This document shows, piece after piece, positions 51,049 to 58,713 of a DNA stretch of 59,418 nt. Location of the stretch: positions 1 to 59,418 of the forward strand of contig JAZNBA010000071.1 of assembly GCA_045586785.1 (NCBI GenBank), written 5' to 3'. The DNA is from UMGS1002 sp045586785 (GTDB taxonomy: Bacteria > Bacillota > Clostridia > Oscillospirales > CAG-272). The notes beneath the pieces are model-generated. The model saw nothing but the letters and a program-made list of their open reading frames with translations, had not been told where the DNA came from and made no database searches. The position numbers and the translations under genes are program-made. Positions within the stretch are counted from its first letter, which is position 1. Every line of letters begins with the position of its first letter.

Positions 51049-51146
51049 CTGAGCCCCGCATTTTTGCTTTTGCAAAAATGCTATGTTTGCGGCGGCGTGC
51101 GGATAAAAATCGCATCGGATAATCACGGCCGCAAACGTGGGTTCAG
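51049..51146 (+). ncRNA. Three-way-junction element A1
   Basis: The outer stem is CTGAGCCC/GGGTTCAG (51049-51056, 51139-51146, one G-U). Hairpin 1 is GCATTTTTGC-TTTT-GCAAAAATGC (51058-51081). Hairpin 2 is GTTTGCGGC/GCCGCAAAC (51085-51093, 51128-51136) with an inner TGC-GAT/ATC-GCA stem. I type it as ncRNA because of the fold; transcription is not shown. Confidence 0.55.
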
Positions 51147-51210
51147 AATCCCCGTGTCTCAAAAAGCAGACACAAAGCCTTCCTGTTTTGCTTTGGTAGA
51201 CCATACGATG

Positions 51211-51308
51211 CTGAGCCCCGCATTTTTGCTTTTGCAAAAATGCTATGTTTGCGGCGGCGTGCGGATAAAAATCGCGTCGGATAATCACGGCCGCAAACGT
51301 GGGTTCAG
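51211..51308 (+). ncRNA. Three-way-junction element A2
   Basis: A near-identical copy of A1 exactly 162 bp downstream, one base changed in the hairpin 2 loop. Confidence 0.55.
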
Positions 51309-51372
51309 AATCCCCGTGTCTCAAAAAGCAGACACAAAGCCTTCCTGTTTTGCTTTGGTAGACCATACGATG

Positions 51373-51470
51373 CTGAACCCCGAGATTGCGCATAGCGCAA
51401 TCTCCAAAGTTTGCGCGAAAACTAGATAAACAAACGTTTACGCTAAGCTCAAGCGCAAACGTGGGTTCAG
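51373..51470 (+). ncRNA. Three-way-junction element A3 (diverged)
   Basis: It has the same 98-nt length. The outer stem CTGAACCC/GGGTTCAG is now fully Watson-Crick. Hairpin 1 is GAGATTGCGC-ATA-GCGCAATCTC, a different sequence of the same 10-bp stem. Hairpin 2 is GTTTGCGC/GCGCAAAC, with the eighth pair flipped relative to A1. Confidence 0.55.
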
Positions 51471-51636
51471 AATCCCCGTTTCATCGTTACCACGTAGCGT
51501 TTTTGTTACGTTATTGTGTCGGCAAACTGATTTTTTTATGAAAAACCTTGCAAGGAATTTTTGAATATGATATAATTAATTAAACCAAAACCCGACTTGA
51601 TGAGCGCGTGCTCTATAATATATGGAGGTCACAGAT
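51471..51636. other. Spacer between the repeat array and the next gene
   Basis: This starts with the AATCCCC end of the T-arm-like motif and continues AT-rich to the GGAGG of the next gene. I see no further repeat copy and no gene. Confidence 0.4.
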
Positions 51637-52107
51637 ATGGATCAGAATAATTTCAACTCTTACAACAATGAAAACAACAATCAGACATCCCAACAGCAAA
51701 ACATTTACTATCAGCCGCCTACGCCCGATAACTACGGTCAGACACCGCAGTATTCCTACGATTATTCACAGCAGGCGGTATACGGTCAGTATCCCGACAA
51801 TGCGGCAAGCGATGCCAAAATAGCAGAGCTGGTAGGTTCGGCATTTGGCAAGGGACTGGCGGCTGTTATTATAGGTGAATTGCCTATAGGTTCTATCATC
51901 TCCATCGCGCTGGGCTCAAAGGCTGTCAAGCTTTCTCAAAAGGCGAATGAGCTGGCAGCATCTTGCGGTAAGAGAGCAGGGGGCAAGAACATTGCTGCCA
52001 AGATACTCGGTAATATCGGAAAATACGTGGGAATAGCAATGACGATCTTCTGGGGGATTTATTTCCTGATCATAGCTCTGGCGGTAGCTGTCGCTTTGTC
52101 CGCTTGA
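51637..52107 (+). CDS. Membrane protein with Asn/Gln/Tyr-rich N-terminus
   Basis: The protein has 156 residues. The first ~60 are low-complexity (Asn, Gln, Tyr, Pro), then a Gly/Ala-rich amphipathic stretch (GSAFGKGLAAVIIGELPIGSIISIALGSKAV) and a C-terminal membrane helix (about 130-154). The start at 51637 follows GGAGG; the ATG at 51622 overlaps that site and is not used. Such low-complexity tails are frequent in small membrane proteins of Clostridia. The function is unknown. Confidence 0.7.
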   Translation: MDQNNFNSYNNENNNQTSQQQNIYYQPPTPDNYGQTPQYSYDYSQQAVYGQYPDNAASDAKIAELVGSAFGKGLAAVIIGELPIGSIISIALGSKAVKLSQKANELAASCGKRAGGKNIAAKILGNIGKYVGIAMTIFWGIYFLIIALAVAVALSA

Positions 52108-52119
52108 TGCCGATGTGAT

Positions 52120-52137
52120 AATCCGATACGGATTTTT
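52120..52137 (+). terminator. Short terminator
   Basis: AATCCG-ATA-CGGATT followed by TTT, twelve bases after the stop codon. Confidence 0.55.
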
Positions 52138-52163
52138 GCTGTTTCATATTATTAAAAATTAAT

Positions 52164-52214
52164 AAAACAAACGGATACAATTTACCGACAGGGTATTGAG
52201 TATCCGTTTGTTTT
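52164..52214. other. Long-stem hairpin
   Basis: AAAACAAACGGATA and TATCCGTTTGTTTT pair over 14 bp around a 23-nt loop. The right arm overlaps the promoter at 52196-52224. Confidence 0.5.
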
Positions 52215-52224
52215 CGTGTATAAT
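52196..52224 (+). promoter_or_regulatory. Promoter of the M20 peptidase gene
   Basis: TTGAGT (52196-52201), 17 bp, TATAAT (52219-52224). Confidence 0.65.
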
Positions 52225-52261
52225 AAATAAAAAGTTTTTAATCCGTTATGAGGTGCTTACC

Positions 52262-53398
52262 ATGAACGAGCAAGGTCTTAATGAGTTTATAAAATCAAAT
52301 TATCCCGCTATGCTGGATACGCTGCGCCAGCTTTGCGCCATTCCCGCGCCGTCGCATTTTGAGCAGGCGCGCGCCGAATATTGCCGCGAGTGGCTTGAGT
52401 CCGTGGGTGCGCAGGGCGTTTATATTGATGACGCGCTGAACGTGGTGTTTCCCATAAACTGCGAGGTCAGTAATGAGATAACCGTTTTTGTGGCGCACAC
52501 CGACACGGTGTTTCCCGACACCGAGCCTATGCCGTACTTTGAGGACGAGCAGCGCATATGCTGTCCCGGCGTTGGTGACGACACGGCAAGCGTTGCGGTG
52601 CTTTTGATGCTGGCAAAATATTTTATCGAGAATAAGATACAGCCGCGCCGCGGTGTGATGTTTGTCTGCAACTCCTGCGAGGAGGGACTGGGCAATCTAA
52701 AGGGTACGCGCAAAATTTTTGCGGACTATGAGGGCAGAATAGCGCGGTTTATTTCGCTTGACAGCCACCTGTCCACAATAAGCGACGCCTGCGCGGGATC
52801 CCACCGCTATGAGGTGGAGGTGCTGACGCAGGGCGGTCATTCGTATCAGAACTTCGGCAGAGCAAACGCCATTTGCGAGCTGTCCAAAATCGTAGCCGCA
52901 ATATATGAGATAGATGTTCCGAGAAAAGACGGATGTCGTACTACATATAATGTTGGAAGTATTTCGGGCGGAACGTCGGTCAACACTATTGCTCAGAGCG
53001 CAAAAATGCTGTGCGAGTATCGCTCGAATGACCGAGAATGTCTTGAGATAATGCAGCGTAAATTCGAGGAGATATTCAAGAATGCCGAGTCGGACGGCGT
53101 GCGAGTGTGCGTCAACAAGATAGGAGACCGTCCTTGTAGTAATATTGACGAGGCGGTTTTGGCGCCCTTGCGCCGTGTGGTCGGTGATACAGTGTCGGGC
53201 GTGATAGGCAAGAGCGTGAAGTTTAATTCGGCGTCCACCGACTGCAATATTCCGCTGTCGCTGGGTATTCCCGCGCTGTGCATAGGTGTTTACACAGGCG
53301 GCGGTACGCATACGCGCGAGGAGTGGATGGATAAAAAATCGCTGATACCCGGGCTTGAGATCGCAATTAAAGTCGCTACCGGGCTTGCTGAGGTGTAA
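52262..53398 (+). CDS. M20 family metallopeptidase
   Basis: The protein has 378 residues. Zinc ligands and catalytic residues are in AHTDTVF (His79, Asp81), GVGDDTASVA (Asp106/107), SCEEGLGN (Glu140/141) and C-terminal GGTHTREEW. The dimerisation domain lies in the middle (VLTQGGHSYQNFG). M20 enzymes cleave small peptides or amide-linked amino acids in the cytoplasm. The start at 52262 has GAGGTG upstream. The next gene begins 2 nt after its stop, so the pair is an operon. Confidence 0.88.
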   Translation: MNEQGLNEFIKSNYPAMLDTLRQLCAIPAPSHFEQARAEYCREWLESVGAQGVYIDDALNVVFPINCEVSNEITVFVAHTDTVFPDTEPMPYFEDEQRICCPGVGDDTASVAVLLMLAKYFIENKIQPRRGVMFVCNSCEEGLGNLKGTRKIFADYEGRIARFISLDSHLSTISDACAGSHRYEVEVLTQGGHSYQNFGRANAICELSKIVAAIYEIDVPRKDGCRTTYNVGSISGGTSVNTIAQSAKMLCEYRSNDRECLEIMQRKFEEIFKNAESDGVRVCVNKIGDRPCSNIDEAVLAPLRRVVGDTVSGVIGKSVKFNSASTDCNIPLSLGIPALCIGVYTGGGTHTREEWMDKKSLIPGLEIAIKVATGLAEV

Positions 53399-53400
53399 TT

Positions 53401-54840
53401 ATGAAAAAAACGTATATAACCACTATGCCAAATCACATTGGCGCATTTCTTAAAGCCAGTCAGTGCTTTGCGGCTTTGGGAGTCAATATCACCCGCGTCA
53501 GCTATAACAAGGCGGTTGACGTTCATACTCTTTTTATAGACGCAGAAGGAAGCGCCGAGCAGCTTGCCGAGGCGGATAAAATGCTGACGGGTATAGGCTA
53601 CCTTCAAACCGACAAAAGCGACAAAAGTATTGTTCTGCTGGAGTTTTGTCTGCGTGACGTTCCCGGCAGTGTTACTGCTGTTTTGGCGTTGATAAACGAA
53701 TTTAATTTTAACATATCTTACATCAGCTCACAAGAAAACGGTACGGAATACCAGCTTTTCAAAATGGGGCTTTTTGTGGACGATGCAGATAAAATAACCG
53801 AATTTATAGCAAGGGCAGAGCAGCTTTGCCGTGTCAGAGTAATTGACTACAATCACTCCGAAAAGGTATATGACAACAGTATTTTTTACAATTCCTTCGT
53901 GTCGGGTCTTATTCATACGCTGGGACTTCGGGAGGACGCGCGAGACGATCTGCTGGTCAATGCCAATCTTGTTATGCAAATGTTGGACGAGCGCGGGCTG
54001 TCGCCGTACAAAACCTTTGACAGCATAAGTCGGTTTGCCGAGCTGCTTTCGGTTTGCCGCGGCTCCGCATTTGCGCCGCGTATTACACGTCACAGCATTA
54101 CCGAAAACACAGAAATAACCGTCATAGAGCCGCCCTGCGGCAGTAACACTATGATAATCCGAAGCGGTAGCGAGGTGCTGTTTATTGACAGCGGCTATGC
54201 TCTGTACCGTGAGGAAATGGAGAACATTTTCCGCAATATTATAGATAATTACGACGGCATGAAAAAGCGTATTTTCGTTACGCACGCCGACGTGGACCAT
54301 TGCGGTCTTTTGCCGCTGTTTGATGAGGTTATAGCCTCTCGCCACACCGCTGAATGTTTGCGTGCGGAGTTTGAGAGCAACAACGGTTACCGTGAGCAAA
54401 ACGCTTTGCATCGTCCGTACATCAATATTTGCAAATTATTGACGGAATATAAACCCACAGATCCCAAGTCGGTCAGTGGCTTGTGGGGACGCGAGGACGA
54501 GAGTGGCGAGCCGTTGAGTCAGATCGGCTTTTTCGATTTCGGTGAGCTGCATTTTGAGGTGTACGAGGGATGCGGTGGACACCTGCGAGGCGAAACCGTT
54601 CTCATTGACTATGCGCATCATATTGCCTTTACAGGTGACATTTATATTAATATTCACGGTCTTACAGCCGAGCAGGCAGAATATAACCGATATGCTCCCA
54701 TACTTATGACCTCGGTTGACACAGACCCGCGGCTTTGCGCCCTTGAACGTACTGCAGTTATGCAGCGCCTTGGGGCGGGAGATTGGCAGATATTCGGCTC
54801 GCATGGGGCCAAGAAGGATTATTCGGTTAATATTAAGTAA
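53401..54840 (+). CDS. ACT-domain / metallo-beta-lactamase fusion protein
   Basis: The protein has 479 residues. Residues 1-65 and 77-145 are two ACT-like modules (YITTMPNHIGAFLKASQCFAALGVNITRVSY; LLEFCLRDVPGSVTAVLALINEFNFNISYI), which usually bind amino acids. From about 240 on it is a metallo-beta-lactamase fold with VTHADVDHCG (His295, Asp297, Asp299, His300; the second His of HxHxDH is Asp) and later GHLRGET and AFTGDIYIN. The combination suggests a hydrolase controlled by an amino acid. The partner M20 peptidase supports a role in peptide or amino-acid turnover. The function is not known to me. Confidence 0.8.
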   Translation: MKKTYITTMPNHIGAFLKASQCFAALGVNITRVSYNKAVDVHTLFIDAEGSAEQLAEADKMLTGIGYLQTDKSDKSIVLLEFCLRDVPGSVTAVLALINEFNFNISYISSQENGTEYQLFKMGLFVDDADKITEFIARAEQLCRVRVIDYNHSEKVYDNSIFYNSFVSGLIHTLGLREDARDDLLVNANLVMQMLDERGLSPYKTFDSISRFAELLSVCRGSAFAPRITRHSITENTEITVIEPPCGSNTMIIRSGSEVLFIDSGYALYREEMENIFRNIIDNYDGMKKRIFVTHADVDHCGLLPLFDEVIASRHTAECLRAEFESNNGYREQNALHRPYINICKLLTEYKPTDPKSVSGLWGREDESGEPLSQIGFFDFGELHFEVYEGCGGHLRGETVLIDYAHHIAFTGDIYINIHGLTAEQAEYNRYAPILMTSVDTDPRLCALERTAVMQRLGAGDWQIFGSHGAKKDYSVNIK

Positions 54841-55536
54841 TTACTTAGTGTCTGTTTGAGCTTGCCGCCTTTGCATTTTGCGCCAGCTAATAAAGCCGTA
54901 CAGGTCATTTATAAGAAATACCGAAAAGCATATGACGACCGATATATATGAAATGTCGCTAAAGGCTGCCAGTGTCCACAGCACTATCAGCACGGTATCG
55001 TTCAGTGCATATACCAGCGCAAAGAACGGACTTCGCCGTGCGGTTAGGTAGACTGCAACAAAGCTTGTGGTGACGGATAGCGTGCTTGGCAAAAGGTTTG
55101 CGGTATTGAATGTGTCAAGGACAAAATAAAATATCAAGGTGACAACAGCGGCGAGCAACAGCATAAGTATCGTTTCGCGTGGTTTCAGGCGATTGACCTT
55201 GACTTCGGCGCGGTTGCCCTTATAGGGGTTGCGCAGCCAGGATATCAGCGCGAACACAGCCATGGGCGCGGTCATGCCCAGATATGTCAGCATTTCACCG
55301 TAATAGGCAAAACCGAAGGATATGATGCCGTATATGATACTGAATATTATCATTAGGATTTGTCCTGTGGGATTGCCCTTGGCGCAGAATATCAGTGAAG
55401 TAACGCCGATGAGCGATGCGATGAGTGTAAGATAGCTTGCGCGGTCAAAGATAAAAAATGAAATAAGTATGATCAGCACCGAGCCGAGCCACAAGCAAAG
55501 CTCGGTGCTTGTAAAATATTCGGTTATTTTTTTCAT
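54841..55536 (-). CDS. pnuC: Nicotinamide mononucleotide/riboside transporter PnuC
   Basis: The protein has 231 residues with seven to eight membrane helices, of the PnuC type. Family-like stretches are FCAKGNPTGQILMIIFSIIYGIISFGFAYYGEM, which includes the ligand-site polar residues, and LNDTVLIVLWTLAAFSDISYISVVICFSVFLINDLYGFISW. It imports an NAD precursor; NadK at 34047 acts later in NADP synthesis. A leader with a terminator hairpin precedes it. Confidence 0.88.
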   Translation of the reverse strand: MKKITEYFTSTELCLWLGSVLIILISFFIFDRASYLTLIASLIGVTSLIFCAKGNPTGQILMIIFSIIYGIISFGFAYYGEMLTYLGMTAPMAVFALISWLRNPYKGNRAEVKVNRLKPRETILMLLLAAVVTLIFYFVLDTFNTANLLPSTLSVTTSFVAVYLTARRSPFFALVYALNDTVLIVLWTLAAFSDISYISVVICFSVFLINDLYGFISWRKMQRRQAQTDTK

Positions 55537-55641
55537 AAATACCCCCGGTAAAAAAATGCATCCGTTTCGTATCTTCTGAGACCTAATGATACGAGAACGA
55601 ATGCTTTGCGCACTGTGCTACCCGGTGGCAGCTGTTCGGTT
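55537..55641 (-). promoter_or_regulatory. pnuC leader with intrinsic terminator (candidate riboswitch)
   Basis: The transcript should begin near 55641. Its 5' part can form GCTGCC-ACCG-GGTAGC and a GCAC/GTGC hairpin. Then comes a long hairpin (GCATTCGTT ... AACGGATGC outside, CGTATC ... GATACG inside) followed by seven T, ending ~13 nt before the pnuC ATG. This layout is typical of a metabolite-controlled terminator, and pnuC is a known riboswitch target. I could not match it to a known NAD+ or TPP class. Confidence 0.55.
55550..55604 (-). terminator. Terminator hairpin of the pnuC leader
   Basis: On the minus strand, a 9-bp outer stem (one G-U), a 6-bp inner stem, a 14-nt loop and a T7 tail. 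Confidence 0.75.
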
Positions 55642-55647
55642 TGATAT

Positions 55648-55676
55648 ATTTTAACACGGTGCATGGTATAAGTCAA
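55648..55676 (-). promoter_or_regulatory. Promoter of pnuC
   Basis: On the minus strand TTGACT (55671-55676), 17 bp, TAAAAT (55648-55653). Confidence 0.7.
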
Positions 55677-55727
55677 TAGTATCAGTGAAAAAAACAGTAT
55701 AAATTGCTTGAAAAATTTAAAAACCCC

Positions 55728-55756
55728 TTGAAAAAAAACGAGATTTGTTATATAAT
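55728..55756 (+). promoter_or_regulatory. Promoter of guaB
   Basis: TTGAAA (55728-55733), 17 bp, TATAAT (55751-55756). Confidence 0.65.
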
Positions 55757-55791
55757 ATTATAAATATTATTTTTTTACCACGGAGGCAAAA

Positions 55792-57300
55792 ATGGCTTTT
55801 TATTACAGCGAACCATCGCATACCTTCAGCGAATATTTGCTTGTTCCGGGCTACACATCCGAGGAGTGCATCCCGTCCAATGTTTCTTTGCGCACACCGC
55901 TTTGTAAGTACAGAAAGGGCGAGGAAGAGTCGCCCATTACATTGAACATTCCTATGGTGTCGGCTATCATGCAGTCCGTTTCCGACGATAAGCTGGCAGT
56001 TGCTCTTGCACGCGAGGGCGGTTTGTCCTTTATTTACGGTTCCCAGTCCATCGAGGCTGAGGCTGCTATGGTTGCTCGCGTTAAGGCTTATAAGGCAGGC
56101 TTTGTTGTCAGTGACTCTAATCTTCGCCCTGATGACACTCTTGCTGATGTTATAGCTATTGTTGCGCGTAACGGTCACAATACCGTTGCTATTACAGATG
56201 ACGGCACTGCTAACGGCGTGCTTCTCGGTATCGTTACCGGACGTGATTACCGCGTTTCCCGTATGTCTACCGATATGAAGATCTCGGAGTTTATGACTCC
56301 TCTCGAGAAGCTGATCACTGCCCCCGAAAATACAACTCTTAAAGAGGCTAATGATATTATCTGGGATCATAAGCTCAATCAGCTGCCCATCATTGATGCA
56401 GACGGCAGACTTATGTATCTTGTTTTCCGTAAGGACTATTCTCAGCACAAGGGCAACCCCCAGGAAATGCTGGATTCCAAGAAGCGTTACATGGTAGGCG
56501 CGGGCATTAACTCCCGCGACTATGCAGAGCGTGTTCCCGCCCTTGTCGAGGCCGGTGCTGACGTGCTGTGTATCGACTCCTCCGAGGGCTACACCTGCTG
56601 GCAGGCTAAGACTATCGCTTGGGTTCGTGAGCATTACGGCGACAGCGTAAAGATCGGTGCGGGCAATGTTGTTGACCGTGACGGCTTTATGTTCCTTGCC
56701 GAGGCGGGGGCTGACTTTGTTAAAGTCGGTATCGGCGGCGGTTCTATCTGTATCACCCGTGAGACCAAGGGTATCGGTCGCGGACAGGCAACCGCGCTTA
56801 TCGACGTTGCGGCGGCTCGTGACGAATATTATGAAAAGACAGGTATTTACGTTCCGATCTGCTCGGACGGCGGTATCGTTCACGACTATCATATGACGCT
56901 GGCTCTCGCTATGGGTGCTGATTTTATGATGCTTGGCCGTTACTTTGCTCGCTTTGATGAGTCTCCCACAAATAAGGTTATGGTCAACGGTGCATACATG
57001 AAGGAATACTGGGGCGAGGGCTCCAACCGTGCCCGTAACTGGCAACGTTATGACCTGGGCGGCACCTCCAAGCTCAGCTTTGAGGAAGGCGTTGACTCTT
57101 ACGTTACCTATGCGGGACCTCTGCACGATAATGTTGAGGCATCCTTGTATAAGGTCAAGTCCACAATGTGCAACTGCGGTGTTATTACTATTCCCGATCT
57201 CCAGAAAAATGCCCGCCTGACCCTTGTTTCTGCGACAAGTATCGTGGAGGGCGGCTATCACGACGTTGTTCTCAAGAACACAAGCGGCAGCATCAGATAA
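55792..57300 (+). CDS. guaB: IMP dehydrogenase, Tritrichomonas-like type
   Basis: The protein has 502 residues. It oxidises IMP to XMP with NAD+, the first step to GMP. The catalytic Cys320 is in GIGGGSICITRETKGIGRGQ, the CBS (Bateman) pair spans about 107-220, GAGNVVD and DGGIVHDYHMTLALAMGADF bind substrate, and GLY-rich FARFDESPTNK and the EYWGEGSNRARNW flap follow. The RETKGIGRGQ loop, STMCNCG and EEGVDSYV resemble the protist Tritrichomonas foetus enzyme more than usual GuaB (QEV.AVGRPQ). GGAGG precedes the ATG. Confidence 0.9.
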   Translation: MAFYYSEPSHTFSEYLLVPGYTSEECIPSNVSLRTPLCKYRKGEEESPITLNIPMVSAIMQSVSDDKLAVALAREGGLSFIYGSQSIEAEAAMVARVKAYKAGFVVSDSNLRPDDTLADVIAIVARNGHNTVAITDDGTANGVLLGIVTGRDYRVSRMSTDMKISEFMTPLEKLITAPENTTLKEANDIIWDHKLNQLPIIDADGRLMYLVFRKDYSQHKGNPQEMLDSKKRYMVGAGINSRDYAERVPALVEAGADVLCIDSSEGYTCWQAKTIAWVREHYGDSVKIGAGNVVDRDGFMFLAEAGADFVKVGIGGGSICITRETKGIGRGQATALIDVAAARDEYYEKTGIYVPICSDGGIVHDYHMTLALAMGADFMMLGRYFARFDESPTNKVMVNGAYMKEYWGEGSNRARNWQRYDLGGTSKLSFEEGVDSYVTYAGPLHDNVEASLYKVKSTMCNCGVITIPDLQKNARLTLVSATSIVEGGYHDVVLKNTSGSIR

Positions 57301-57335
57301 ATTCTATCATTAATATAATACTATAGGAGCTTGCT

Positions 57336-58487
57336 ATGGCTAATACCAAATGGGTTGCCGGATGGGGCGCGTCCATATCCGTTGTGGCGCAGAACCATAC
57401 CGACTATATAAAAGATCAGACCTTCCGTTATGTTATTTTCCCCACAATGGACGGCGAGGCTGTAAGACTTCATCTGTCCAACCAGTACGGTGCGGAGGCT
57501 GTTACTATTGATAAGATATACGTGGCTCGTCGCACAAAGGGCGAGTATGTTGACACTGCTACCAATGTTCGCGTAACATTTGGCGGCAAGGATAGTGTTA
57601 CCATTCCCGCAGGTGAGGCTGTCGTCAGCGATGCGGTGGCTTATAACGTAAAAGCAGGCGAGGAGTTCGCGGTAAGTATGTATTTTGCAGGTCTGACTCA
57701 GCTTGCCACCGGTCACTCCAATAATGGTCCTTACATAAAGAAGTATTACGGTAAGGGCGACTGGGCGGCTGATGAGTGCGTTCCGCTGGAGGATTACGGC
57801 GAGAACGGTCCTTATGTGTTCCTTAATACCATCGACTTTTTGACAAGCGATGATTGCAAGGCTATAATTGCGTTCGGTGACTCCATTACCGCACAGCCGT
57901 GGCCCGATTGCCTGGCGCACCGCCTGTATGATAACGGAATCCGTAACCGTGCAATCATTCGCAAGGGTATTGGCGGCAGCAGAATTTTGCGTGATTACCG
58001 TTTCCGTTTCAAGAAGCATTGGGGTCAGAAGGGAATTGAGAGATTTGAGCGCGATATTTGTCAGGCGGGTGTTGATACGGTATTTGTGCTGCACGGCATC
58101 AATGACCTGATACATCCCGGAGTGACTAACCGCATGTGTCCCATGACCGAACTGCCCGATTCTACCGAAATGATAGAGCAGGGGTATAAGAAGTATATTG
58201 AGATCGCGCGCAAGAATGGTAAAAAGATATATCTGGCGACCATTCTGCCGTGCCCCCGTTGCATGAATGATGACGGCGCGCGTGAGAAAACTCGTTGCGA
58301 GGTCAATGAATGGATACGCTCCACTGATCTTATTGATGGCTATATAGATTTTGAAAAAGCTGTTTGGGATGAGAACGATCACAAGCAGATCAAGGCCGAG
58401 TACGATAGCGGCGACCATCTGCATCCCAGTTTTGAAGGTGCGCAGTGTATGGCAAACTCCATACCGATGGAATTCATTGTTGATTAA
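57336..58487 (+). CDS. SGNH/GDSL hydrolase with N-terminal beta domain
   Basis: The protein has 383 residues. The first ~175 residues form a beta-rich module (WVAGWGASISVVAQNH ... FRYVIFPTMDGEAVRLHLSNQYG) and the rest an SGNH domain with IIAFGDSITAQPW (Ser of block I), KGIGGSRIL (block II), LHGINDLIHPG (block III) and SGDHLHPS (block V, Asp/His). This two-part form is found in clostridial esterases acting on acylated glycans. There is no signal peptide. AGGAG precedes the ATG. A terminator follows. Confidence 0.85.
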   Translation: MANTKWVAGWGASISVVAQNHTDYIKDQTFRYVIFPTMDGEAVRLHLSNQYGAEAVTIDKIYVARRTKGEYVDTATNVRVTFGGKDSVTIPAGEAVVSDAVAYNVKAGEEFAVSMYFAGLTQLATGHSNNGPYIKKYYGKGDWAADECVPLEDYGENGPYVFLNTIDFLTSDDCKAIIAFGDSITAQPWPDCLAHRLYDNGIRNRAIIRKGIGGSRILRDYRFRFKKHWGQKGIERFERDICQAGVDTVFVLHGINDLIHPGVTNRMCPMTELPDSTEMIEQGYKKYIEIARKNGKKIYLATILPCPRCMNDDGAREKTRCEVNEWIRSTDLIDGYIDFEKAVWDENDHKQIKAEYDSGDHLHPSFEGAQCMANSIPMEFIVD

Positions 58488-58500
58488 TATTGAAGATTCC

Positions 58501-58530
58501 CGCCCCATTTTTGGGGCGGAAAATTTTTAA
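58501..58530 (+). terminator. Intrinsic terminator after the SGNH gene
   Basis: CCGCCCCA-TTTT-TGGGGCGG, followed by AAAATTTTT. Confidence 0.8.
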
Positions 58531-58551
58531 AACTTTTTTTCAAAAAAGGCT

Positions 58552-58579
58552 TGACAAATCTCTATTAATGTGGTATCAT
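58552..58579 (+). promoter_or_regulatory. rRNA promoter P1
   Basis: TTGACA (58552-58557), 16 bp, TATCAT (58574-58579). Confidence 0.75.
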
Positions 58580-58684
58580 ATGCAAGCTGCCGAAAAACGG
58601 CGGTTTAAAAATAGTCTTAACGCTTGTCAGAGGTTGAGGACTTGAAAAAAGTTCAAAAAAACTCAAAAAAGTTTAAAAAACCCC

Positions 58685-58713
58685 TTGACAAGAGTGAAGA
58701 CAAGTGGTATAAT
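58685..58713 (+). promoter_or_regulatory. rRNA promoter P2
   Basis: TTGACA (58685-58690), 17 bp, TATAAT (58708-58713); full consensus, ~265 nt before 16S. Confidence 0.85.

Larger units (their letters stand above)
51012..51470 (+). repeat. 162-bp tandem repeat array 3' of tRNA-Ala
   Basis: Two nearly identical 162-bp units (51012-51173, 51174-51335) are followed by a third that is identical for ~40 bp and then diverges while keeping the same fold (to 51470). Each unit has the 3' arm of the tRNA-Ala terminator, TGGTAGACCA, a 98-nt three-way-junction element, a T-arm-like GGGTTCAGAATCCCC and a GTGTCT/AGACAC hairpin (the last not in the third copy). Protein-like frames across it (period 54 codons) look incidental. 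Confidence 0.88.

Noticed and set aside
50956..51429. A 157-codon open frame with internal protein repeats across the tRNA-Ala array
   Set aside because: The 162-bp repeat happens to be a multiple of three, the frame starts within tRNA-Ala, there is no ribosome binding site, and the DNA is explained better by paired stems.
49401..51470. CRISPR array
   Set aside because: Units are 154-162 bp, directly adjoining, without unique spacers, and no cas genes are present.
55537..55641. TPP riboswitch (CTGAGA on the plus strand)
   Set aside because: The motif lies on the strand opposite to pnuC and the rest of the TPP consensus is missing.
55717..57261. A 514-codon open frame antisense to guaB
   Set aside because: It is a shadow of the clear IMP dehydrogenase gene.
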